A DNA stretch of 64,000 bases from an uncultured Oscillibacter sp. (GTDB lineage: Bacteria > Bacillota > Clostridia > Oscillospirales > Oscillospiraceae), in contig CAJUQQ010000006.1 in the NCBI GenBank assembly GCA_910588175.1, positions 9,102 to 73,101 on the forward strand, written 5' to 3'. A model generated the notes under the pieces. The model saw only the letters and a program-made list of their open reading frames with translations, was not told where the DNA came from and ran no database searches. Of this stretch, positions 1 to 7,640 are shown piece by piece. How positions within the stretch are numbered: the stretch's first letter is position 1; each line of letters begins with the position of its first letter. Made by a program: the position numbers and the translations under genes.

Positions 1-179
1 AACGCCATAATAAGTTCGTCCGCTAGGGAAAACTCTGGCTCCGTCCGGGGCTGCGGGGCGCTGGAGACGTAGCGGTCCTGGGCTTTCGTTGCCTCCATCA
101 CCTGGCCGAAGGTTTTTGGCGGTGTGGCCGTGGTTTTCCGGTATTCCGGGCGGGCCTGGAGTGCGTTTTCAATTCTCAT
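1..179 (-). CDS. Unrecognised protein, C-terminus beyond window edge
   Basis: The frame is open from an ATG at 179 to the window edge (59 codons). It begins MRIENALQARPEYRKTTA and is preceded by GGAGGA about 10 nt upstream. It is Pro/Thr/Ala-rich and soluble-looking, with no membrane segment. It lies 33 bp downstream of the coiled-coil gene on the same strand, so it is probably the third gene of that operon. I recognise no family. Confidence 0.55.
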   Translation of the reverse strand, partial: MRIENALQARPEYRKTTATPPKTFGQVMEATKAQDRYVSSAPQPRTEPEFSLADELIMA

Positions 180-212
180 GCCGGGTCATTCCTCCAATAG
201 TATAAACTTCGC

Positions 213-941
213 TTACGCCTGCAAATCAATTTCCCCACCGGCGGGGGCGGGCGCCGTCTCCTCCGGCAGCGCCATGGCGGCGCTGTCCGCGGCGTACTGC
301 TTTGCCACCAGCTCCATGGAGGGCTGGATGGAGCTCTCCAGCTTTTGCATCTGCTCCCGCAGCTCCATGTCCACGGCGGCGATGTGGGCCTGCATCCGGT
401 TGTCGATCTCCGCCTCCCGGAGGTAGCCGGACTCCCGGAGCCGCCGCATGGCCTGCTTGCGCAAAAGCTCCTGCTTCTGGCGGCGGGCCTCCCGGGTCCG
501 CTTCTCCTGCTGTAATTTTTTCTGCCGGGCCTGGGCGACGCGCTCCCGCTCCAGGTCCCGGTTCTTCTTCCCCGCCCGCTGGACGGCCTTCTGGAGCTGG
601 TTGATGGCGGCCTGGATGCGCTTGGCGTTATCCGGATCCGTCTGCTTGGCGGCCCTCAGCCGGGCGATCTGCCGCCGGGCGTATCCGGCGGCGGCGTTGA
701 CCTCGGCGGGACGCCTGGCCCGGGCCAGCCGGGCGTAGGCCTCCATGGGCGCGTCGCCGTAGCGGGGCTTGGGCTTGATGGAATTGAATTTGTCCCGGGT
801 GGCGTCGGCCTTCTCCCGGGCCTCCTTCATCATCTCGTAGATCGTGAAGGAGGGGTCCTCCTTCTCCTGTTCCCGGGGGGCCTGGGCGGCGCTCTGGCTC
901 TGCCAGGAGGAGACAGCGGCGTTTACTTGCATGTCGGACAT
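213..941 (-). CDS. Unrecognised coiled-coil protein
   Basis: This encodes 242 residues with a strong AAAGGAGG site 7 nt before the ATG. Residues from about 75 to 195 are extremely rich in Arg, Lys, Glu and Gln with heptad spacing, which predicts a long charged coiled coil. The C-terminus is acidic and Ala/Pro-rich. It has no signal peptide or membrane segment. It starts 25 bp after the stop of the 375-residue gene upstream and is probably cotranscribed with it. I do not recognise the family; a structural or cytoskeletal role would be guesswork. Confidence 0.7.
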   Translation of the reverse strand: MSDMQVNAAVSSWQSQSAAQAPREQEKEDPSFTIYEMMKEAREKADATRDKFNSIKPKPRYGDAPMEAYARLARARRPAEVNAAAGYARRQIARLRAAKQTDPDNAKRIQAAINQLQKAVQRAGKKNRDLERERVAQARQKKLQQEKRTREARRQKQELLRKQAMRRLRESGYLREAEIDNRMQAHIAAVDMELREQMQKLESSIQPSMELVAKQYAADSAAMALPEETAPAPAGGEIDLQA

Positions 942-966
942 GGCAGGGCCTCCTTTCCGCCCGCGG

Positions 967-2094
967 CTACACCCGCAGGTTCATGCCCAGATTTCCATAT
1001 TGGGGGAAGCGGCTGAAATAGCCGCCGGGGTAGATCTGAAGATTTTTCAAGAACCGGTTCACGGCCTCCTGGGCCCCGCCGGACTGTCCGGTGAACTTCA
1101 AGAGACCGGCCACGTTTTTCAGGTCGTCCCTGGAGAAGTCATAGGTAAAATCCGCGGTCTGATGCCGCCACGTTCCGCTCTCGTCCTTGTAAGCGGCCCA
1201 GGTGATACCCTTGGTGGGGTCCGTGGAATCGAAACCCTGCTTGGTGTAATCCACAAAGGTCGTGGTGCCGTCCGGGTGCTCGATGGTCAGGGACGTGACG
1301 GAAGTCGTGTTCCCGCTGTTTCCGCCGGATTGATAGAACCAGCGGAAATCCTTGGGCGGGGCCTGATTCGGGTCCATGACGAACTGATCGTCCACGTCGA
1401 AGTGGTTGGACAGGGCGGAGTTGAAGTTGTCGTAGAGGTTCAGGCCCTTGGCCCTGTAGTCCGGGACGGAAGCCGTATCCTCCCAGCCCCGCTCCTCCGC
1501 CATGGCGGCAAACGCTTCCGTCAGGGCGGAAACGGCGTTCTCGCTCTGGAAGTAATAGTCCGAGTTGTAGTATTTCCAATTCCTCTGGGCGTTCATTTCC
1601 CCGGTGATATACTGTTTCCCCTCGGCGTTGTTCCGCTGTACGGCCTCGTCCAGGACCATGCGGCGGAACTCTCCGTAAAAGGTCTCCTGAAAAGCGGGGC
1701 CCATCATGCCGCCCCATAAGGGCATAGGGTACCCCCGGTCCTTACAGGCGTCCATGAGCCGGTCGGAAAGGCCCCGGTAGGTATCGGCCAGCTCCTCCGC
1801 CGACAGCGTCCCGTCATAAAACTTGCCGATGGCGGCCTCCGCCTGCTGGTAAACCTCCTGCTTGACATCGGAGATCACGGGACTCCTGTCCATGGCGGCG
1901 GCGCTGAACTCCGCCCGGAACCGGTCCTTCTGCTCCGCCTCCGTGGGGTTGAAGACGACGCAGTTGTCCTTAAATTTCCGGATTTCCTCCGGGTCCGTTA
2001 CCTTTTTCAGCTGATCCGTCGCGTTTTGAAACGTCCACTTTCCGAACTGGACATACTCGCCCAGTCCGCTCCCATGGGATTTTACGCTTTCCAT
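967..2094 (-). CDS. Unrecognised 375-residue soluble protein
   Basis: I chose the ATG at 2094 (MESVKSHGSG) because AAAGGAA lies just upstream; the frame stays open 62 codons further but without a ribosome site. The protein is acidic and aromatic-rich (YYNSDYYFQ, FRWFYQ) with no export signal or membrane segment. It is the first gene of a three-gene minus-strand run. The upstream region carries GCCGATAT, a sigma-D-like -10 element, but a poor -35. An unrelated unknown gene near 27 kb has a much better sigma-D promoter, so a link to motility regulation is possible but unproven. Confidence 0.7.
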   Translation of the reverse strand: MESVKSHGSGLGEYVQFGKWTFQNATDQLKKVTDPEEIRKFKDNCVVFNPTEAEQKDRFRAEFSAAAMDRSPVISDVKQEVYQQAEAAIGKFYDGTLSAEELADTYRGLSDRLMDACKDRGYPMPLWGGMMGPAFQETFYGEFRRMVLDEAVQRNNAEGKQYITGEMNAQRNWKYYNSDYYFQSENAVSALTEAFAAMAEERGWEDTASVPDYRAKGLNLYDNFNSALSNHFDVDDQFVMDPNQAPPKDFRWFYQSGGNSGNTTSVTSLTIEHPDGTTTFVDYTKQGFDSTDPTKGITWAAYKDESGTWRHQTADFTYDFSRDDLKNVAGLLKFTGQSGGAQEAVNRFLKNLQIYPGGYFSRFPQYGNLGMNLRV

Positions 2095-2146
2095 AGCCGT
2101 TCCTTTCCGCCCCGGCAAAACCCCGAAGCATACGTTCTTATATAAT

Positions 2147-2173
2147 ATATCGGCACAACGCCGGAAAAGTGAA
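2147..2173 (-). promoter_or_regulatory. Possible sigma-D-like promoter
   Basis: On the minus strand GCCGATAT (2154-2147) matches the sigma-D -10 consensus GCCGATAA at 7 of 8 positions. Fifteen bases upstream the tetrad is TTCA rather than TAAA. An AT-rich stretch right after it could also serve a sigma-A promoter, so the assignment is weak. Confidence 0.3.
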
Positions 2174-2336
2174 GGCTGTGCCGGAAATTTTTGGCGATTC
2201 CTTCCCTTGCTCCGATTTCCGGTAGATTTTTTCATAAAACCATGGTATGCTGAACGATAGCCGGTAAACTTGAACGGCATCCAAGACGCGTTTCCACTTT
2301 ACCGATTCCATCATCTCTCCGAAAGGAGGCCCGTCT

Positions 2337-4052
2337 ATGACCCTGCCCGAGCTCCTGGCGGCGTATCCCGCCGTCGGGGTTTTCTATACGGCCTTTGTCC
2401 GCTTCCTGCTCCCGGTGCTGGCCGGGGCCATCCTCTGGCGGGCCGTCCGGTCCCTTCTCCGGGCCCCCCACACGCCGGAGACCTGGGGCCAGCTGAGCCT
2501 CCCCGGCGGGGGCTCCGTCCCCCTGACCCACTGGGAGAACATCCTGGGCCGGGGAAAAAGCGCCGACGTGCGTCTGAACTACCCCAGCGTCTCCCGCCAG
2601 CACGCCGCCCTCTGCCGGGGGGAGGACGGCCTCTGGACCCTCTACGACCTGGACTCCAAGGGCGGCGTCCTGCTCAACGGCGAAAAGGTGGAGCATTCCG
2701 CCCCCATTCAGCTGGGGGACCGGGTGGAGCTGGGCGGCGTACCCCTGCTGTTCCTGCCCCAGACCGTGGAGGAGCGGGAGGAGCAGACGGAAAAACGCCG
2801 GGCGGAGCGTCCCGCCGCCATGTGGCCCTCCTTCCTCTGGCTCACTGTCTTTCAGCTTTTGACCTGTGTCCAGCTGATGATCTCCGCCGGGGACGCGGAC
2901 TCCACCGCCGTCCCCCTGGCCTTCCTGGGGCTGACGGCGGTGATGTGGCTCTACGCCGGGGCCTTGCGCCTTTCCCGCTGTGTGGGCTTCGAGATGGAGA
3001 CCATCGCCTTCTTCCTCTCCACCCTCTCCCTGGCGGTCACCGCCTCCAGCGCGCCGGGCAGCCTTTACAAGCAGCTTTTGGCGGTGGTGCTGGGACTGGG
3101 GCTGTTCCTCACCCTGGGGCTGTTCCTCCGGGACCTGGGCCGGGTCCAGCGGAACCGCTGGGTCATGGCGGCGGCCTCCATCGGCCTTCTGGCCGTGACG
3201 CTGCTGCTGGGGAACCGGAAATACGGCGCGGTGAACTGGATCTCCCTGGGCCCGCTGAGCTTCCAGCCCTCGGAAATCGCCAAGATCTGCTACATCTTCG
3301 CCGGGTCCGCCACGCTGGAGCGGCTGTTCCACAAGCGGAATCTGACGCTGTTCATCGTCCTCACCGGGGTCTGCGTGGGCCTTTTGGGGCTGATGAGCGA
3401 CTTCGGCACGGCGGCGATTTTCTTCGTCACCTTCCTGGTGCTGGCCTACCTCCGCTCCGGGGACTTCGCCACGCTGTCCCTCATCTGCGGCGGGGCGGTG
3501 TTCGGCGCGGGGATTATTGTAAAGTTCAAGCCCTACATTCTGGGCCGCTTCGCCGCCTGGGGCCACGCCTGGGCGGATCCCTCCGGCGGGGGCTACCAGC
3601 AGACCCGCACCATGTCCGCCGCGGCCTCCGGAGGCCTGCTGGGCATGGGGGCGGGCAACGGCTGGCTGCACCGGATTCCGGCGGCGGACACGGACCTGGT
3701 CTTCGGCATGCTCTGCGAGGAGTGGGGGCTGATCATCGCGTTTTTCGCCGTGGGATCCATGGCCGCCCTGGCGTTCTTCACCGTCCGGGCCTGCCGGGCG
3801 GGGCGGAGCAGCTTTTACTGCCTGGCCGCCTGTGCCGCCGGGTCCCTGCTGGTGTTTCAGACCTGTCTGAACGTGTTCGGGTCGGTGGACATCCTGCCGC
3901 TGACGGGGGTGACCTTCCCCTTTGTCTCCAACGGCGGCTCCGCCATGATCTCCGCCTGGGGTCTGCTGGCCTTTCTGAAGGCGACGGATACCCGGGAAAA
4001 CGCCAGCTTCGCCATACGGCGTCAAAAACTGCGCTCCACTCCGCCCGGCTGA
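2337..4052 (+). CDS. FHA-domain/FtsW-RodA-SpoVE fusion protein
   Basis: This is a 571-residue membrane protein of the SEDS family, the peptidoglycan glycosyltransferases that act with class B PBPs. After one N-terminal membrane segment, residues about 55-140 form an FHA phosphothreonine-binding domain (GRG at 71-73, SVSRQH at 84-89, LNG at 113-115). From about 165 on there are many membrane segments with the SEDS signature NWISLGPLSFQPSEIAK. The SEDS partner PBP follows 201 bp downstream. FHA plus FtsW plus PBP recalls actinobacterial fhaB-rodA-pbpA clusters, but no kinase gene is in the window. Whether it serves division, elongation or sporulation cannot be told from sequence. The RBS is AAAGGAGG. 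Confidence 0.9.
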   Translation: MTLPELLAAYPAVGVFYTAFVRFLLPVLAGAILWRAVRSLLRAPHTPETWGQLSLPGGGSVPLTHWENILGRGKSADVRLNYPSVSRQHAALCRGEDGLWTLYDLDSKGGVLLNGEKVEHSAPIQLGDRVELGGVPLLFLPQTVEEREEQTEKRRAERPAAMWPSFLWLTVFQLLTCVQLMISAGDADSTAVPLAFLGLTAVMWLYAGALRLSRCVGFEMETIAFFLSTLSLAVTASSAPGSLYKQLLAVVLGLGLFLTLGLFLRDLGRVQRNRWVMAAASIGLLAVTLLLGNRKYGAVNWISLGPLSFQPSEIAKICYIFAGSATLERLFHKRNLTLFIVLTGVCVGLLGLMSDFGTAAIFFVTFLVLAYLRSGDFATLSLICGGAVFGAGIIVKFKPYILGRFAAWGHAWADPSGGGYQQTRTMSAAASGGLLGMGAGNGWLHRIPAADTDLVFGMLCEEWGLIIAFFAVGSMAALAFFTVRACRAGRSSFYCLAACAAGSLLVFQTCLNVFGSVDILPLTGVTFPFVSNGGSAMISAWGLLAFLKATDTRENASFAIRRQKLRSTPPG

Positions 4053-4138
4053 AAGCCGGGCATCCGTTCCGCTCCGTTTCCTCCGCCTCCTTCAAGGGGG
4101 AGCGGGCTCCCCCTTGAGCATCCCCCACCCCCTGCGGG

Positions 4139-4240
4139 GGGGACGAAGGACGGGGAACGGGGGACGAGGGACGGGAGACGAGGGACGAAGGACGGGAGAC
4201 GAGGGACGAAGGACGGGAGACGAAGGACGGGAGACGGGGA
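4139..4240 (+). repeat. Purine-rich tandem repeat before the PBP gene
   Basis: This stretch is built from variants of GACGGGAGACGAGGGACGAAG (21 bp) and a 14-bp sub-unit GACGAAGGACGGGA, nearly all purine on the plus strand. It ends 4 nt before the GGAGG ribosome site of the PBP gene, so it forms the leader between the SEDS and PBP genes. A similar short purine run occurs near 14240. Confidence 0.8.
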
Positions 4241-4253
4241 AGGAGGTCTTTGT

Positions 4254-5618
4254 ATGAAGAAAATTGAAAACCGGGCGGTGGTCTGCTTTCTGCTGGCCTT
4301 GGTTTTGGCGGCGGGAATGGTCGTGTTTCTCTTCCGCTATCTCACCCAAGGAGGGGACTGGGCCTCCTCCGCTTTTAACCGCCACCTTTACAACGCCCAG
4401 GGCCAGCTCACCGCCGGGACGGTGCTGGACCGGGACGGGGACGTGCTGTCCTCCGCTGAAAACGGGGCCCGGACGTACTACGACAGCGAGACCGTCCGCA
4501 AGGCCACCCTTCACGCCGTGGGGGACTTGCAGGGCCGCATCGGCACCGGGGCGCTGAACGCCTTCGCCGGCCGGCTGACGGGATGGAATCTCCTCAACGG
4601 GGCCTTTGACGCGGACCGTGGCGGGGAGCTGACCCTGACCATCGACGCCCGGTACAACTACGAGGCGTATCAGGCCTTGAACGGCCGCGCCGGGACCGTG
4701 GCGGTGTACAACTACAAGACCGGGGAGGTCCTCTGCATGGTCTCCGCGCCCAGCTACGACCCGCTGAGCGTCCCGGAGGACATCGAGACCAATCCCCGCT
4801 ACAAGGGGGCCTATGTGAACCGCTTCCTGTCCTCCGTCTTCACGCCCGGCTCCGTTTACAAGACCGTCACCCTGACGGCGGCACTGGAGAACCTGCCGGA
4901 CATCGAGAGCCGGACCTGGAGCTGTACCGGCTCTCTCCGGCTGGGGGAGGAGACCATCATCTGCTCCGGCGTCCACGGGGAGCAGGACATTGCCGCCGCC
5001 TTCGCCAACAGCTGCAACGCCGCCTTCGCGGACATCGCCGTGGAGCTGGGGGCGGAGACCCTCCGGAAGTACACGGAGCAGGCGGGCCTTACCGCCAGCT
5101 ACGGCCTGAACGGCCTGACCACCGCCAAGGGCTCCTTCGACTGGGCCCTGGACAGCGGCCGCCTGGGCTGGGCAGGGGTGGGCCAGGACAAGGACCTGGT
5201 GAACCCCTGCGCCCTGATGGTCTGGATGGGGGCCATCGCCGGCGGCGGCAGGGCGGCGGAGCCCTGCCTGATTCTAAAGTCCCGAAATGTGATCCCCTCT
5301 CTGCCTCACTGGACCCGGAAAACCGGCGTCCTCATCAATCCCTCCACGGCGGAACGGGTGGCGGAGCTGATGGCGGGAAACGTGGAAAAGACTTACGGCT
5401 CCAGCCGTTTCCCGAATATGGATCTCTGCGCCAAATCCGGCACCGCCGAGGTGGGGGAGGGGGCCGCCCCCCACGCCTGGTTCGCCGGGTTCCTGCGGAA
5501 CGAGGACGCGCCCTACGCCTTCGTGGTCCTGGTGGAAAACGGAGGGGGCGGCAGCCGCGTGGCGGGAGATGTGGCGGCGCGGACGCTGGATGTGATGGTC
5601 AACGGCTACGAGAAATAA
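4254..5618 (+). CDS. Class B penicillin-binding protein (PbpA/PBP2-like, short)
   Basis: This is a 454-residue transpeptidase that cross-links peptidoglycan on the outer membrane face. It has one N-terminal membrane anchor (about residues 8-28). All three active-site motifs are visible: SVYK with the acylated Ser200, SCN at 253-255 and KSGT at 394-397. It is much shorter than typical PBP2/SpoVD (600-700 residues): the dimerisation/pedestal region is cut down, as in actinobacterial PbpA. It is paired with the FHA-SEDS gene upstream, which would be the glycosyltransferase partner. The start is the ATG after GGAAGGAGG. Confidence 0.9.
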   Translation: MKKIENRAVVCFLLALVLAAGMVVFLFRYLTQGGDWASSAFNRHLYNAQGQLTAGTVLDRDGDVLSSAENGARTYYDSETVRKATLHAVGDLQGRIGTGALNAFAGRLTGWNLLNGAFDADRGGELTLTIDARYNYEAYQALNGRAGTVAVYNYKTGEVLCMVSAPSYDPLSVPEDIETNPRYKGAYVNRFLSSVFTPGSVYKTVTLTAALENLPDIESRTWSCTGSLRLGEETIICSGVHGEQDIAAAFANSCNAAFADIAVELGAETLRKYTEQAGLTASYGLNGLTTAKGSFDWALDSGRLGWAGVGQDKDLVNPCALMVWMGAIAGGGRAAEPCLILKSRNVIPSLPHWTRKTGVLINPSTAERVAELMAGNVEKTYGSSRFPNMDLCAKSGTAEVGEGAAPHAWFAGFLRNEDAPYAFVVLVENGGGGSRVAGDVAARTLDVMVNGYEK

Positions 5619-5664
5619 ATACAAAACAGAATATTAAATCGAAAATCAACAGGGAGTATATAGA

Positions 5665-5958
5665 ATGAAACGAAAAAATTCCCTGCTCCTGCAGGGTGCG
5701 AAGCAGCTGAACCTGGGGGCCATGGTGTCCGGGGCGGGTTTTCTTCTGTACCTGGGGGCCGCGGCCCTGGGCTGGCGGGGGGCGGCGGATGTGCTGGCCC
5801 TGCTCTTCGCCCTGGTGTCCCTGTACGTGTTCGCCTCTGTGGCGGCGGCGCGGCAGCGGGACAAGGAGTCGGTCAGCTATAACCTGCTCTGGGGCCAGGG
5901 GGCCTTGGCGGCGCTGCTGTGCCTGAGCGCGGCGGCGATTCTCCGGCAGCGGGGCTGA
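5665..5958 (+). CDS. Small three-helix membrane protein
   Basis: This is a 97-residue, very hydrophobic protein with three predicted membrane helices (about 18-36, 41-60, 77-92) and a basic N-terminus (MKRKNS). It follows the PBP gene by 46 bp and is preceded by GGGAG, so it is probably the third gene of the SEDS/PBP operon. I recognise no family; a helper role for the SEDS-PBP pair is only suggested by position. Confidence 0.7.
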   Translation: MKRKNSLLLQGAKQLNLGAMVSGAGFLLYLGAAALGWRGAADVLALLFALVSLYVFASVAAARQRDKESVSYNLLWGQGALAALLCLSAAAILRQRG

Positions 5959-5982
5959 GGTTCATTTTTTGTCGGAATCCCC

Positions 5983-6011
5983 TTGCAATTTTTTCCCGGG
6001 TAGGGTACAAT
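5983..6011 (+). promoter_or_regulatory. Sigma-A promoter for the 6.0-kb RNA locus
   Basis: TTGCAA (5983-5988), a 17-bp spacer and TACAAT (6006-6011). The expected start near 6018 coincides with the 5' edge of the closing stem of the candidate RNA, and there is no convincing ORF downstream. Confidence 0.6.
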
Positions 6012-6017
6012 AGAAAC

Positions 6018-6224
6018 TGGAAACATAAAGCGGCAGGCCGTCGGGCGCGCAGAACACCCGACGGCCCTGTACGAGTGCACGACCACTCAGCACAGCAGGA
6101 ATTCCCTGCACCACACATCTATTATACCCTGTCCCACCTCCTTTTTCAAGGGTGTTCTAGCTGTGTATCCGCATTTTACGCGGTGCTGAGGCTCTGAACT
6201 TGGCGCCGCGTTTATGTTTCCGGC
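6018..6224 (+). ncRNA. Candidate structured noncoding RNA (about 207 nt, 6S-like in size)
   Basis: The ends pair perfectly apart from one bulged C: GGAAACATAAAGCGGC (6019-6034) with GCCGCGTTTATGTTTCC (6205-6221). Inside lie a 10-bp hairpin (GGCCGTCGGG with CCCGACGGCC), a helix CTCAGCAC/GTGCTGAG and small hairpins such as GCAGG/CCTGC. It has its own promoter, no good ORF, and a terminator downstream at 6512-6548. Length and a long closing stem would suit 6S RNA (ssrS), but I could not confirm the 6S core. Alternatively the ends could be inverted repeats of another small element. Confidence 0.45.
6121..6149 (-). promoter_or_regulatory. Minus-strand sigma-A promoter inside the RNA locus
   Basis: Read on the minus strand: TTGAAA (6149-6144), 17 bp, TATAAT (6126-6121), the best consensus promoter of this region. 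It would start an RNA near 6114 that runs through three hairpins antisense to the 5' half of the candidate RNA. No plausible ORF follows. Confidence 0.5.
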
Positions 6225-6319
6225 GGGCGCCCGAACGGCGGGGGAAGACTACCGGTATCCCTCTCCAACAGGAACCACCCCCGCCGCCGGGGGTTCCGTC
6301 CGCCGGAACGCACAGAAAA

Positions 6320-6350
6320 GAGAGGCCGTGCCCAGCGGGCACGGCCTCTC
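6320..6350. terminator. Terminator hairpin, left duplicate
   Basis: A 14-bp stem with loop AGC (GAGAGGCCGTGCCC/GGGCACGGCCTCTC). It is identical over 31 nt to the hairpin at 6512-6542. On the minus strand it is followed by TTTT, so it can end metQ transcription. Confidence 0.75.
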
Positions 6351-6511
6351 AGGCTGTCGAAAAAATGTTTTCGCCAGCCTGAGCAAGTTTTCAGACCTTT
6401 AAAAAAGTTCTGAAAACTTCCGATTGAAAACGAAAGGAACCCTTCCTGGGTTCCTCTCGTAACTCTCTTCCTTCCCGTTGTTGGAGTTTTTACTGTTTTT
6501 CGACACTCTAT
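6351..6511. mobile_element. Small structured terminator-associated element, copy 1
   Basis: This is a 161-bp noncoding unit lying exactly between two 31-bp copies of one terminator hairpin. Its ends are inverted repeats (TGTCGAAAAA and TTTTTCGACA). It contains three consecutive hairpins: AGGCTG-CGAAAA, AAGTTTTCAGA/TCTGAAAACTT and AGGAACCC/GGGTTCCT. Copy 2 at 20060 differs at about three positions. It encodes no transposase, so it would be a non-autonomous (MITE-like) element. Variable-length palindromic target duplications are a feature I associate with IS1182-type elements, but that link is unverified. Confidence 0.75.
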
Positions 6512-6548
6512 GAGAGGCCGTGCCCAGCGGGCACGGCCTCTCTTTTTT
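6512..6548 (+). terminator. Terminator hairpin, right duplicate with T-tract
   Basis: The same 31-nt hairpin as at 6320-6350, here followed by TTTTTT on the plus strand. It ends transcripts coming from the 6.0-kb RNA locus. Together the two copies look like one bidirectional terminator that was duplicated by insertion. Confidence 0.8.
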
Positions 6549-6638
6549 CCTTCCCTCCGGCGGGCATCCGGAACGCGGGGACGTTTCCTGGTTCCTGTTG
6601 AGGATACGCGCTCCGCCGGGGGGGCGAATGGTTTCGAA

Positions 6639-7514
6639 TCAGAACGCGGGAACCACCGCGCCGTTGTAGGTGCTGCTGATAAAGTCCTTCACGGTATCGG
6701 ACTGGAGGGCCTTCACAAGGGCCTGCACGGCCTCGTTGTTCTCACTGCCCTCCTTCACCACCAGGACGTTCACATAGGGGGAATCGGCGGCCTCGATGAC
6801 CAGGGCGTCCTCCACGGGGTTCAGCCCCGCGCCCAGGGCGTAGTTGGAGTTGATGGCGGCGATGTCCACCTCGTCCAGGTTGGCGGGGACGTTGGCGGCT
6901 TCCAGCTCCACGAACTCCAGGTTCTTGGGGTTCTCGGCGATGTCCTTGGGGGTGGCCTCCAGATTGGAGCTGTCCTTGAGCTTGATGAGCCCCTGGGCCT
7001 CCAGCAGCAGCAGGGCCCGGCCCTCGTTGGTGGGGTCGTTGGGGACGGCGACCTTGCCGCCGTCGGGGATGGCGTCCAGAGAGGCGGACTTTCCGGCGTA
7101 CAGGCCCATGGGCTCAATGTGGACGCCGGCCACGCTCACCAGGTGGGTGCCCCGCTCGGCGTTGAAGTTGTCCAGATAGGGCACATGCTGGAAGTAGTTG
7201 GCGTCCTCGTCTCCGTCCTCCACGGCGGTGTTGGGCACCACGTAGTCGGCGTATTCATTCACCACCAGCTCAATGCCCTGCTCTTTCAGGATGTCCACGC
7301 ACTGCTTGAGAATCTCGGCGTGGGGGGTGGGGGAGGCGGCCACGCTGAGCTTCACGGTCTCGGCGGAGCCGGCAGGAGCGGAATCCTCGGGGGCGGAATC
7401 GGCGGGAGTCTGGGTGTCCGCAGGAGCGGAGCCGCCGGAATCCTTGCCGCCGCAGGCGGCCAGGGACAGGGCCAGAATCAGGGCCAGGGAGAGAGCGAAA
7501 ATCTTCTTTTTCAT
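6639..7514 (-). CDS. metQ: Methionine-binding lipoprotein (NlpA family)
   Basis: This is the substrate-binding subunit of the D/L-methionine ABC importer, lipid-anchored outside the membrane. It has 291 residues with a signal peptide and the lipobox LAAC, then a Gly/Ser/Pro linker. The NlpA core shows SPTPHAEIL and NDPTNEGRAL typical of the family. The start is the ATG at 7514 behind GGAGG. It is the last gene of metN-metI-metQ, 126 bp after metI, and is covered by the Met T-box upstream of metN. Confidence 0.9.
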   Translation of the reverse strand: MKKKIFALSLALILALSLAACGGKDSGGSAPADTQTPADSAPEDSAPAGSAETVKLSVAASPTPHAEILKQCVDILKEQGIELVVNEYADYVVPNTAVEDGDEDANYFQHVPYLDNFNAERGTHLVSVAGVHIEPMGLYAGKSASLDAIPDGGKVAVPNDPTNEGRALLLLEAQGLIKLKDSSNLEATPKDIAENPKNLEFVELEAANVPANLDEVDIAAINSNYALGAGLNPVEDALVIEAADSPYVNVLVVKEGSENNEAVQALVKALQSDTVKDFISSTYNGAVVPAF

Positions 7515-7640
7515 ACTGTGTTCCTCCAATTTAAAACAACGACTTGTTCCGAATGATCTTCGGTATGGGAGGCTTCCCGCCCTCCGGCCTCCGTCCTCTC
7601 TGCGCGCGTGAGGGGGTGGGAGGGGAAAGGGGGAATGCCC

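Noticed and set aside
4139..4240. Repeats considered as a CRISPR array
   Set aside because: Units are contiguous, imperfect and without unique spacers; no cas genes are near.
5873..6118. Minus-strand frame of 81 codons in the RNA locus
   Set aside because: Arg/Pro/Ala-rich, no ribosome site, and it runs through strong hairpins and into the antisense of the small membrane protein gene.
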